Position numbers and translations under genes: made by a program
Assembly (NCBI GenBank): GCA_026686845.1
Contig: JAIVEN010000015.1
Coordinates: 14,675,501 to 14,739,500 of the forward strand
DNA: 64,000 nt
Reading direction: 5' to 3'
From: Adenanthera pavonina
Taxonomy: Eukaryota > Streptophyta > Magnoliopsida > Fabales > Fabaceae
Notes under the pieces: generated by a model
Database searches by the model: none
What the model was told of the DNA's origin: nothing
The model's input: the letters and a program-made list of their open reading frames with translations, nothing else
In this document: positions 35,563 to 46,582 of the stretch, piece after piece
Position numbering within the stretch: the first letter of the stretch is position 1
How the letters are laid out: every line of letters begins with the position of its first letter

Positions 35563-36277
35563 GTCTATCCCATAATTTGTTTCTTTTTTTGTCCTAATAC
35601 CAAACATGGTATTTGTATTTTTTTTTCAAAATCAATGAGATAATTTTTTTTATGCAAATCAATGAGATAATTTTCGCGTGTACTATGAGATAGCCGGTAT
35701 CTTGTTCATGTTAAATGATACCATTACATCACCCAATTCGGGCTTTTGGGTCAGTGTGTCACTATTCACAGCTCTGCAGGATAGAAGGCTTTTACTATGG
35801 GAAGCTGCTTTGGATTCAAAGATGTGCTGTTAGATGATAAAAACAGAGCCCATAAGCCACGTACCTCCTTTCTTTGTTCCATCATAAAAAAAAAAGATGT
35901 ACTATTTTTGTCAGAGTTTTAATTTCACATCATTTTGGTTTAAGCTCGTCGATGCATCACCTATTTCAGAGGACGCTGTAATGTCTTTAATTTCTTGTGG
36001 GGTGGGATGGGGCCTCTTATATTTCTAAGTATATCTGGAGTTTAATGCCTAACCCAGAGAAGAACAAAATCGGCGCGGATATCCTTTTCAGGTTTTAATG
36101 GAGTCTGTTTTCATTTTGCACAAAACATTTCCTTTTTTAATTTTGTCATGCACTGTTTTTTGTAAAAATTCCTAACGTCTTCCTATCTGCTATTGTCATT
36201 CAAAGATACGAATATTAGGCTATTAACATAAATATCTGACCTAACATCCGCCATCATGGACATAATACAGGAATCAT
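35563..36277. other. Intergenic stretch, no gene seen
   Basis: AT-rich with short low-complexity tracts. No coding or repeat structure recognised. Confidence 0.5.
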
Positions 36278-36672
36278 TGATAGAGAGTGAATAATCACAA
36301 AGATAATTAGAATTATTTATTTTTATCATAAAATACTTAGGATTTTAAATATAGATATTTTGTTAGGATATTTAAATTATTTTTTTGATTTGATTTAATT
36401 TATTTTAAATTTATTAGAATTTAGATTTTATCTTTCATTTATTTATAAGATTTAGTTATTTAAATTATGATTTATTTTCTGTTTAGATTTAGAATATTTT
36501 AAAAAGATATATCTTATCTTAGGATTCTAGTAGGATTATGATTAAAGCTCTATAAATAAGAGCTCGCTATTCATTTGTATGTGACTTTGATTAATAATTT
36601 GAGTTATAGTTTGAATGAATTCTCTCTCTCCCTCGAGTAATTCCTTTTCTCCTCCTTGAATTCTCACTCACA
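36278..36672 (+). repeat. Left LTR of the small LTR element
   Basis: Direct repeat partner of 37207-37607. It contains CTCTATAAATAAGAGCTCGC, a TATA-like promoter segment, in the expected place. Confidence 0.7.
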
Positions 36673-37206
36673 TCATTTGGTATCGACGTCTTCAACCACA
36701 AGGTTCATACAATAAAAGCAAATTTTTGAAGAGATTTTAACCACAAAATTGATACAATGGAAGCAAATTTCAACCTTAGATTCGATAGATTGGAGAAATT
36801 ATGTGAGGAAATAATAAATGAATTAAGGAAGTAGTGATTGTAAGAAGTTTTTTATCAACATGAAGATGGAGAATCAAGTGAAGTTTCTTTAAAGAAAGAT
36901 GAAGGTTTGAAGGAGAAACAAGCACAAAAATAATGGAAGTTATGCCTTCCAAAATTGTTGATGTTCAACTTCAATACGCTCTTACCCCATTTCATTCATT
37001 TGTCATGCCATGGAGAGTAAAAGCTATTAAAGAAGAGCATATTTTCTTCCTACATAATGATCTTCTCCACCAGGATCTTTTCTATTGGAAGAAATTTTCA
37101 GAGTCAAAGAATATTTGGATCTTTGAAGAGAAGTTTTTTTTCTCAGATCCCATCTTTCGCTATTTTACTTGCTACATAATGGAGAGTTCTTTCAAATGGG
37201 GAAGAA

Positions 37207-37607
37207 TGATAGAGAATGGATAATCTCAAGATAATTAGGATTATTTATCTTTATCATAAAATAATTAGAATTTTAAACATAGATATTTTGTTAGGATATT
37301 TAAATTATTTTTTTAGATTTGATTGAATTTATTTTGAATTTATTAAGATTTAGATTTTATCTTTTATTTATTTATAAGATTTAATTGTTTAAATTATGAT
37401 TTATCTTCTATTTAGATTTAAAATATTTTGAAAAAATATATCTTATCTTAGAATTCTAGTAAAATTATGATTAAAGTTTTAAAAATAAGAGTTTATTACT
37501 CATTTGTATGAGGACTTTGATTATTAATTTGAGTTATAATTTTGATAAATTCTCCCCGTCCTTCAAAATTCTTCATTCTCTTCTTTATTTTTATTTGAGT
37601 TCTTTTC
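37207..37607 (+). repeat. Right LTR of the small LTR element
   Basis: Direct repeat of the left LTR with scattered substitutions. The TATA-like segment is altered to TTTAAAAATAAGAG, and the CT-rich end has diverged. The differences suggest an old insertion. Confidence 0.65.
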
Positions 37608-38009
37608 TCTCTCTTTTTTTATTCTCTCTGTCTCTCCCTTCCCTATCCTATCGCCTGTTCAGATCAGTCATAAGGTAATTTTTCGTGAGATCCAAGTTTC
37701 GATCTCTTTCCTATGGGAGAAAGCTAGAGAATTTGGTACGATGGGAACTTCAATTTGTCATCTTTATCAGAAAAAGAATGCTGGAAGGAAGGAGAAGGGA
37801 GTTATGCGAGTTTGTTTATTTTTCTTGCTTTAGTAAAAGTAAATGCATTTCATAGGTTCACATTCCTCTCTTTGATAACGTCGTCTAATGTAAGATGTCT
37901 GCAATCTCAATGTTTCTTCATTCATCGGCAGCAACTATTGCCAATCTATCTGAACCTCAAACCCTGTTTGTTTCTAAAATCAACCCAAGGTCCCACTACC
38001 TCTATTATT

Positions 38010-38053
<44 letters not shown>

Positions 38054-38900
38054 AAGATGAAATTTCAAATTTCTAAATATTCAATGGATTAAAGAGTTAC
38101 TTCAAATCCATCCTTCCCAGAAATCCACTATTGTGAGGATTTTATGCTTGAGGAGTAAGACGCCAAATTCTGGTAAGGATCTTTAGGGGAACATACAAGA
38201 CAAAATATCTCTGTACAACATCACTGTTTCTGAAACCATATACTGTTGAGTTGCGTCAAAAGTCTAAACCACGATAATTGCCACAGTAGAAAAGTGGGGA
38301 CGAGAATGGAAGCTTTCACCTCATGGAAGATATCTTTCCCAACCACTTCAGATTCCCCAGTGAAGCTCACATGATTCATCAGTCTTTTTAAATAGTAGGG
38401 TGGTTCAATAATGCTTCTACGATCAAGCACTCAGATATTATTGTATCTGACGTCACCAACCTCCATAATTTACTGAAAATTTTATCTGGGGATACCAACA
38501 CAGGTGAGACCAAAATGTAAATGCGGCTTATTTCAGAGCAGACCTTACCACGAAGGAAGCTTCGCATGTCTAGTTCAGTGATGTAGGGCATCAATAATAA
38601 CAGCTTTACATTCAATGACAAACGCATGTGATGTTCATGTGCCATTGCGTAGTCTGACAACATTGTCTAACAGTAGTAATCTAACCCAATGCAACCCAAC
38701 CCAACCCAACCCGTCCATCCTTTGAAAGTTCCAAGGAAACACGTCAGCGTTTCACCAACTTGAAATTCTCGAGTTTAAAATACTGCCTCCCTAGTTTGTT
38801 CAAATAAAGGGAAAATCTTGTCATTTAAACAGCTAATCTCATATCTGTATTTCAAAGAAATCTGATCTCATATAGCAAAACTGGTGCAATTTAACGACAC
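37608..38900. other. Stretch between the LTR element and the EBF 3' region
   Basis: It contains a long CT microsatellite and a short (AACCC)n-like run at about 38690-38710. Several small open frames occur on both strands (for example 37755-38060 and 38388-38663) with no recognisable product. The minus-strand part near 38900 may be the far 3' UTR of the EBF gene. Confidence 0.45.
38011..38048. repeat. (CT)n microsatellite
   Basis: About 19 uninterrupted CT units. Confidence 0.97.
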
Positions 38901-39584
38901 AATATTTATCCCATTTAGGCGGAGTGAACATCCGGGTCACATCCTCATTGCTCAATTTCAAACCCGAAATGGAGATGATTGTTGAAACGGCGTGGAGGTA
39001 AGAGTACAATCAGGTTTGTCAGACTCAAATGCTAATAGAAGACTGCAAATTTTATTCATTACTTCTTCGTAGGATACATCACAAAGGGCAGACATCAGTA
39101 TAATACAAAACTTAGAAGTTGCAGTTGACAGTTCGCGAAAAATGAGGCCTGGAAAAACAAGGGCTTGGTAAGTGAAAAAACAACCCTCTGGGTTGTCATG
39201 GCAGACATGTATAACTTGCTGCCATGGCCAAAGCACTTGAACACAAGGCATCATCCTAAGCCCAGAACTGCCAGCTGCATCCAGCATTACAACATCACAG
39301 ATTGGTTAACTTGAACCTGCCCTTTGAGTAAAATTGAGACACCAACCATCACGTCCACAACAGAGTTTACAAACGTGAGATTTGGTAAAACAGACGACTC
39401 TTGTACAGATAATTGCAAGAAACTTGAACTAAGGACACACATGGTGGCAAAACCAACGCAAAGCTGAGCTAAAACCATCGGGTGCAAACACCACTAACAA
39501 AGAATCCCAACTCCAGAACTCGGTAATCTATGTTCACAGAGATTTACAGCCACTTAAAAAGACGGCATCCCATGACTAGGAGCC

Positions 39585-39750
39585 AAAAAAACTTTAAACA
39601 GATTTCCCATTGAAGGAAACCCGCAAAAAATAAAAATTAAATGACCGTATGCTCTGGAAAAAGGGAACCGAGACACTGGATGACTAAAGACCCACAAATA
39701 ATGGACCCAAAAACTGCTGTGCAACGCTAATCATAAAAGTTGTCTAAAAA
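39585..39750 (-). promoter_or_regulatory. Poly-U tracts in the EBF 3' UTR
   Basis: On the transcript strand the 3' UTR has runs of U of six to seven at about 39750-39745, 39630-39624 (with an adjacent UUUUUA) and 39591-39585. In Arabidopsis, poly-U (EPU) elements in EBF1/EBF2 3' UTRs mediate EIN2-dependent translational repression in response to ethylene. The runs seen here are candidates for the same control. Poly-U runs are common in plant UTRs, so this is suggestive only. Confidence 0.4.
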
Positions 39751-39821
39751 ACCTCCTGCCTGTTCCAATTAATGGCACTTTGCTGGCTGTCCTAATTTGC
39801 AGTGAGATTAAGTCTTGCTGC

Positions 39822-42571
39822 TCAGAAGAGGAAGTCACACCTCCAAAGAAGTTCCACAAGCGTGTCAATGGATCTGCTGCTGATTGCTTTGCATTGCTGG
39901 AGATTTAATCCCAAAAGGGTCTGACCCAATTTTGTCAAATTGGAAAGGCTCTTATCTGAAACCAAAGAGCAGCCTGCCAAAGAAAGGACCTGCAAATTGA
40001 GCTGGTCTGCACTGGCCAGGGCTGCAATTCCAGCATCAGTGATTGTGCACTTGGAAACATCAAGATCAGAGAGCAATGGGCAATTTTCGGCAATTGCTAT
40101 CAAGCTAGCATCACTGATATTTTTACAGCCATCAAGATTAAGCATCTCAAGAGTCCAACCATGCTTGTTTGTCATTGACAAAACCACTTTGTCTGTCAGA
40201 TTTATGCAACAACTAAAATTAACCTTAACCAGACCAGCCTCAGAGCATTCAATCAGTGGAAGCAATCCAGCATCTGTCACGCCCTCAAGGCAACTTAATT
40301 CAACATGCTGCAGATGAGGGCACAACTTTCCTAGCACGGCCAAGGTAGCATTACCAAATCCAGGGCAGTTACAGATTGTTAGTGATTGCAGCGACTTGCA
40401 AGGAGACACCTGAGGCAATCTCAAATTCAAATCTTTGAATCCAAAGCAGCTTACCAGGGCAAGAGCCTTTAATTTTGCACTGCAGTTAATAACTCCAAAA
40501 AACCCAAATTGGGTGATCCTGTGGCACTCCTCCAATTGTAGGCTCTCAAGTGATAGAGCAGCTTTGCCAAATGATAACAATCCATTGTCAGATAGAAATG
40601 CACATTTCCGAAGGTGGAAATGCTTGAGATTTGGACAGCCCTTTCCTACAGATTCAAGTCCAATATCTGTAACTCCTGGGCAGGATGCAATTGTTAGTGA
40701 CTTTAGCTTCTGCAATCCGTGACCATTGCCCATAACCCAGAAACCCCTCTCACCAACATTTGTGAGGCAAGATAGGACAAGATCAGTAACTGCCTTTCCA
40801 TAATGTCCAATAACAGCAAGAGAGAGGTCAGAAATAGCCAGTGCTTGAAGCTTCACCCTTGTCAAATCAAAAGAACGTGAAGAAAACAGACTTCCAATTC
40901 CCTGATCACCAACACTGGCACAGTTCTTGATTGATATAGTGCTCAAATTGGGGCATAACTGCCCAATAGCTTGTAGACCTTCATTACCAATTTTAGGACA
41001 TGATTCTATGGATAACTCAGTCAAATTAGGGCAGTTCTTTGCAACTGCAATCAAAGCCTTGTCAGAAATTGTGGGGCACTTACAAAGGTCAAGCTTCTCT
41101 AATTGATGACATCCATTAGCAATCTCAATTAGGCCTTCATCACCAATGGTAGCAATATCCCATAGAGAAAGCCCCTTTAAAGAAGGGCATCCATGGGCAA
41201 CAGACTTGAGACCTAGATTGGTCACGCCACGATCTGAGTTGCTCCCTTGGATTGAAAGTTTTCCTAGTCCTCCACGAGAAGCAGTACCAACAGCAATGGC
41301 GGCAAGTCTAACATCTGTTGCCTTTTTGCCTACTAAACTCCGGGAAAGGTATCCATCACCCCCAAATTCCAGATCATCAGCCTCCTTTTCACAGAACTTG
41401 TTCTCCTGTCCGGTAATTTTGCTGCTGCAAATTTCATCCTTACAAATACTGCTTAGAAGCATAAGCCAGTGCTTGGAAACACAAGCACATGCACTCCTTT
41501 CTTGGCCTACAGGCAGCCTTCTAAAGATCTCAAAGAGGCATTCATCTGGCAAAGCTTCAATAGATGTCTTCTGCTTCGGCTCAAACCATTCTCCATCGAA
41601 AATGAATGGAGCTGTGATGCGAGATCTCTTCCAAGGAGGAAAGTAAACATCAACATGGTTGCCAAGAGACAGTAAGAGATTAGATTCCTTGGGATTAGTG
41701 TATATTGATCCCCCGGGGCAAAAATCGTCACCTCCTGATAACCATAAACATATGCTATGTCAGGAAAATTAACTATGTGCAAAGAAAGATTGAGTAGACA
41801 TGTGGATTTAACAAGTACATGCAAAATAGGAAGTATCTAGTCTGTGAATGAAACCGCTGAACAAAATACAGAAAACCAGGCATATTTTCATTAGGCTCTC
41901 TTAAACCAACAAAACGATTAAGAGTTGGATTATCTTTCAACAGAAAATACCAATCTCAAGTATGTACTACACTAACTTACTCAAACAACATAGTTTTTTC
42001 ACCAGACAAAAAGATTCATAAAATAATTCCTTACTGAATTATCCATACATATAGAAACCATCCTAACAATATAGACTAAAACCCGAAACCCTGAAAATCC
42101 CTCAGCATTCGCAAAGGAAAATAGAGGACTTGCCATGGAGAATTAAAATAACCTTATGAATTCCAGACAGAAGTTAAGTTTAGGATTAGAACACCAACTT
42201 GACAATCAAAACTTCAATGATCAACTCCTGAAATCCGATTAAAACACATATATATTCCTATCCTCCACATATCAATCAGTCATCGAACACGAAAAATATA
42301 AACCTAAAGCAACTAAGAAAAAACACGGTAAATAACTGAAAGCAGCGCGGGAAACAAACTAATTACACAATCAGCTACCAGTATTAAATCTCAGTGCAAA
42401 ACGAGGTCATCATAAAAAAAAAATTAGAGACTTAAGTTGCCACCGCATCTCCAAAAATCTAAGCAACCGCAAGCCAGAAAATTTCAAGCAAAACATGACA
42501 CTCAAACCCGAGAATCAAACATAATAGGATTAATCCATAAACATACCGGTGAAGCTGATGACTTCGGACAT
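39822..42571 (-). CDS. EBF1: EIN3-binding F-box protein (EBF1/EBF2)
   Basis: Nuclear F-box subunit of an SCF ubiquitin ligase that targets EIN3/EIL1 and so represses ethylene responses. Two exons: 42571-42547 (MSEVISFT plus one base) and 41734-39822, separated by an 812-bp intron, giving 645 residues. The N-terminus after the splice has GGDDFCPGGSIY and FPPWKRSR, typical of EBF proteins. The F-box lies at about 68-110 (LPDECLFEIFRRLPVGQERS...CVSKHWLMLLS). Leucine-rich repeats of the Cys-containing type fill about 140-645, with repeated LxSLxIxxCPxxTDxGL patterns, and the chain ends LLWRCDFLF. A tiny first exon followed by one long exon is the known gene structure of this family. I cannot separate EBF1 from EBF2 by sequence alone; synteny fits either. 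Confidence 0.95.
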
Positions 42572-42897
42572 GGGTACAGCTGAACAAACCCCGGGAGGTC
42601 AAATCTGCACTGATTTCCACCAAAGAACCCTCGAAAGAGAGCAAAAATGATAGAGCAGAAGAAGATTGTGGCGTTAATTGTGATGTATAAGTGTTGGGGG
42701 CAAGAATGCATGAGAGAAAGTGGATCTAGAAGGTGATGAAAACCCTATTCGATAGGGCAAAAAGGAAAACGGGAAGATGAATTGAGTAGAAGAGAAATGA
42801 AGGGTTGATGTTCGTCAAAGGGAAGCTTTTATCGCAAGTGGAAATAGAATCATTCCGGTACGCGACAATACAATACACTGAACGTTACCCACATGCA

Positions 42898-42905
42898 ATG
42901 TATCT
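42898..42905 (+). promoter_or_regulatory. Candidate EIN3/EIL binding site upstream of EBF
   Basis: ATGTATCT fits the EIN3/TEIL consensus AYGWAYCT exactly and lies about 330 bp upstream of the EBF start codon. EBF2 of Arabidopsis is a direct EIN3 target in a feedback loop. One match to a degenerate 8-mer in a few hundred bases can also occur by chance. Confidence 0.35.
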
Positions 42906-42989
42906 GGGCATAGAAAGTGGGGTTTCTTTGTAATATTCTTCCACCAAAAAACCAGAAACCGGATATATGGGGATCTGCTTTTGATTTCC

Positions 42990-43431
42990 CAATTTTTTTT
43001 TAATAATTTGATAGCTGGCCCTTGTTTGGTTGATGGTAAAATCTTAATTATTTTTGTGGATGGTAATAATATAGATAATTATTTTTATTTTATCCTTTAC
43101 CGTGCAACTTAGAAATGCTAAATTCATTATATGAAAACTTGTTTTTGAGTGTGAAAGTTTGGGTGAGTATATCTTCAAATAGTCAAATTGGATTATGAAA
43201 GATAGAAATAAAAAACATATAATTAGATGATATGGGATTCTTTTTTTTTACAAGTATCATATTTAATACACTTAATTTTAAGAGTTTCTAAAAATAACAT
43301 ATATTATAGTTTCAGAGCATTAGTCATTTGAAGTTTTGAAATTAGATAGCGTTTTCTTCTTAGCATCAATCAATTTTAACTTGGGTAAAGTGATGTTTGG
43401 ACTGAGCCAAACCTGTTACAAAATCCTCATG
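42990..43431. other. Intergenic stretch upstream of EBF
   Basis: AT-rich. GGCCCTTGTTTGGTTGATGG at about 43016-43036 resembles a Tourist-type MITE end, but I found no partner end. Confidence 0.4.
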
Positions 43432-43904
43432 ATTTTTTTGGGGTAAATAATGAATTGTTTTAATTAAATTAAATTGACACACAAGTTGGTCCAAACGAAA
43501 TAAAACTGGAAAATACCCACTTGTTGTTAAGAAAGTTCGTTGTATTCCTTCAAACTTCAATCATGGCACCGGGCTTTCAAGTACATCTGTACATGCATGA
43601 AAGCCAACTTGATAAATTCTGAAATGCTTTCCGTTTAATATAATATAGATAAAGGAGATTTGTTTTTTTAAAAAAAGGAATTTTTTGGGATATTAAATAA
43701 GGACTTGTTTTAATTAAATTAAATTGACACACAAGTTGATCCAAAAGAAGTAAAACTGGAAAATACCCAGTTGTTGTTAAGAAAGTTCGTTGTATTCCTT
43801 CAATTAAACCTCAATCATGGCACCAAGCTTTCAAGTACATGCATGAAAACCAACTTGATAAATTTTGAAATGCGTTCCGTTTAATATAATATAGATAAAG
43901 GAGA
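43432..43904. repeat. Tandem duplication, unit about 250 bp
   Basis: Two direct copies (43432-43660 and 43678-43904) share long near-identical stretches, such as TTAAATTGACACACAAGTTG, GTTAAGAAAGTTCGTTGTAT and CCGTTTAATATAATATAGAT. The second copy lacks a few bases of the first (an extra ACATCTGT near 43583). It is non-coding and too short and flankless to call a transposon. Confidence 0.92.
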
Positions 43905-46582
43905 TATTTAAAAAAAAAAAACCCCACACACACACACATATACTATATGGTTTAACATATTGTAAATGTGGCAGATCCACTCTCGCATTTGCCTATTCTT
44001 GCCTGTACGGGTTCCCATGGTGGAGATCTGCAAATCAGAGAAATTATATTATATTTTTCTCAATTGACAATTATTACTTGAGTAATTATTATTATTTAAG
44101 AATAAAAAAATTTTTAAATCACAAAACTATTCCTTATTCTATTTTTTAAATTTTACTATCATATTCTCCGTATTAATTGATGGAGCATTGAGAAAGAAAT
44201 ACATATATAAAATAGTAATAATTAGTACATAAAAATAAATAAAATAAAATAGTGCAAATGTGATTAGGAAGATGGGGTTGTCCTTTCCTAGTAGATTCAT
44301 TCACACGCACTCATCTTTGGCTCCCAGGTTCATTGCTTCAAGTCAAAGATCACCCACCTCGTGCTTTTTTTTATCTTACCAACCTTTCTCCTCGCCCTCC
44401 AAAGCATGCATCGTACTTAGAATAGTCTTTTTTATTAAATTAACTAAATAGAAACTTGGGAGAAAGCGAGATTCGCTTTTCCTGGAAGCATATCATCCAC
44501 CTGCCTTATACTAATCTCATCCAACCTCAGATATGTGCTGGTCTGCCATGGATATGCAGAATCTTCTCGTTTTTAATTATATGATCAATTTGTGTCTTCT
44601 TCAACTTGTAACCTTCAGCCTCAGATCATTGATGCTTCCAACTCATCCGCGATCTATTTGACTCCATCGTTCTTTGTACCCTCCTCGTATTCTTAATAAT
44701 TATTGCCTCCATCCTATTTGTTCATATCTCTTCGTCCCTCCTTTTTAGGCTCAGACCTGATTAAATAATCCAACTTGAACTCCTCCTCCTCCTCCTCCTA
44801 TATTGGATTCATCCCTCGAGTGTATATTTTGATCACCCACCATCACATACATGCATGTGCTGCTACATCACACAAATCACAATCTTGCTTTATTTGGTTC
44901 GGTGGTTCAGTGTCGTTTAACAGATTAAACTGGCTTGCTTTTATAGGACTCCAACTCAAAATGATATGTATGCATGTATGGCATAACAAAAGCTGACACT
45001 AAAGAGTCACATGTTGGGGTCATAATCCTAGACCCACAAAAAGGTTCTGCAAATAAGCTGTGGAATATATGCATGATCGTGATCGAGCAATGGGAAATAG
45101 ATACGTCAGGACTCGTCTCTTCAACACACTTTTCATCCTTTGCCTACGGAAAAAACTGATGTGACACCATTACTTTGATTTTTGATTCATTCATCATAAC
45201 CACGTATATATCCAATCCAAACTTTCTTAAATTGTAAGAATTTTTAGCCTTATTATTGTTGGGTTTTAATTTATTTTTATAATGAAGATGCTTTTGGTTG
45301 TTCATAACAAAAATTAGTTATTTCTCTCTTTTTTTTTCTAATTTTTTACTATAATTTTTGTAAGATTTAAATTTGTAGATATTTTTTTTTTGGAAAGAAG
45401 TTATAATTATTTGATTATGGTTATGGGGTATGGGGGATCCCCACACATCTTATCCCATTAAACAAATATACTTGGAAATGGCCCACGCCCAACTTTTTCT
45501 TTCTCTCGTGGGGACGGCACCCCACATTATGCAATGTTCATATGGGACACTCAATGGTGGTGGAAAACGACACGCACATAACCTCAATCCTTTTTGGATT
45601 TTCTTCGTTTTTTCTACTCTGGCATAAACATGGACTACACCAATGACCACCTTATCCTGCTTTGTCCTTTTAATTTTGGTAATGAACAAGCGTTTAGGTT
45701 CAATTTGGGAGGCCACAGAGCTTCTCTGTTCTGAGCCCCTTGCCTTGCTGGCTGTGAATGAACCAGCAATAGCAGCATCTACTGCTGCTGGATTTCCAGG
45801 CACAAACATCAAAGTTACTCCAAAGATAATTCAAAAATGGAAGGATTTAGGAGTGGAAGAGAGCAGACTGTAAAACAAGGTCATAACGTATGATAATGAT
45901 TCCACTGTTATGACCAGAATTTTTTTTATGCACTATGACCAAAAGATTTGCATACTTGATTTGATTACAGAAAATGGGCCATCATCACATGGGCCTGGTT
46001 CTGGTGTGTATTTGCTTTGGGTTTTCAGCTGTGGGTTCACCAGATTTTTAACGTGCCTTTAAAAAATTTTAAACCAGAGCCACAGAGGCAAAAGCACAGG
46101 CACAGGAAGATGTAGACTACCACAGAACAGAACTAGCTTGAGTTTCTGTAGCTAACTGAAGGAAGGGTGTTCTGTAAGGGGTAGTTTGTGTATCAAATAT
46201 CCTATTAAGTCTAAAAACATATATTATTTTAAGTACTGATTATTAGGACAATCCCATGTAATGTTTAGAGGAAATCCACGGTAACAAAATCCCTTCACTA
46301 TAAAATGAAGCTAAAAAGAGCTATTTCAGAACAAGTAAAAATTAAACCTAAACCACTCCTTAAGCATCCGTGTTTAGTACAGAAGCTCGCAACACAGGCA
46401 AGAAATGAACAGAAAATTCCTTTACACAAATAATCAAATTGATATAGCCAAAAAGTGAGAGAGGGAGCATATAATTGAGTACAACATTCACAACTATTGA
46501 GCAATGAGCAGGACAATGAACAAATTCAGCCTCCGCTCCATTCCTCAGCAAAATCCAGGAAACTAAGCTCTATTTTGGTTGA
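43905..46582. other. Intergenic stretch between EBF and the DUF4050 gene
   Basis: It includes a short (CA)n run at about 43925-43938 and a (TCC)n run at about 44779-44798. A patch at 45640-45880 is GC-richer and open on both strands (76 codons plus, 120 codons minus) with Ala-rich translations that I do not recognise. The last 300 bases before 46583 are likely 3' UTR of the minus-strand gene. Confidence 0.45.

Larger units (their letters stand above)
36278..37607 (+). mobile_element. Small non-autonomous LTR retrotransposon
   Basis: Two direct repeats of about 400 bp (36278-36672 and 37207 to about 37607) start TGATAGAGA and stay alignable through a CT-rich end. Just after the first repeat lies TTGGTATCGACG (36677-36688), close to the TGGTATCAGAGC primer-binding site used by many plant LTR elements that prime from initiator Met-tRNA. 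Just before the second repeat is a purine run, GGGGAAGAA (37198-37206), a likely polypurine tract. The internal region is only about 530 bp and has no gag or pol; an open frame of about 96 codons at 36933-37223 matches nothing I know. This is a TRIM/SMART-like dependent element. The right LTR end is blurred and no clear target duplication was found. Confidence 0.72.

Noticed and set aside
38388..39487. Several minus-strand open frames downstream of EBF
   Set aside because: They lie where the EBF 3' UTR is expected, have no family similarity that I recognise, and do not chain by splice sites.
40435..41646. Plus-strand open frames opposite the EBF coding exon
   Set aside because: Antisense shadows of the leucine-rich-repeat codons; no start context or family motif.
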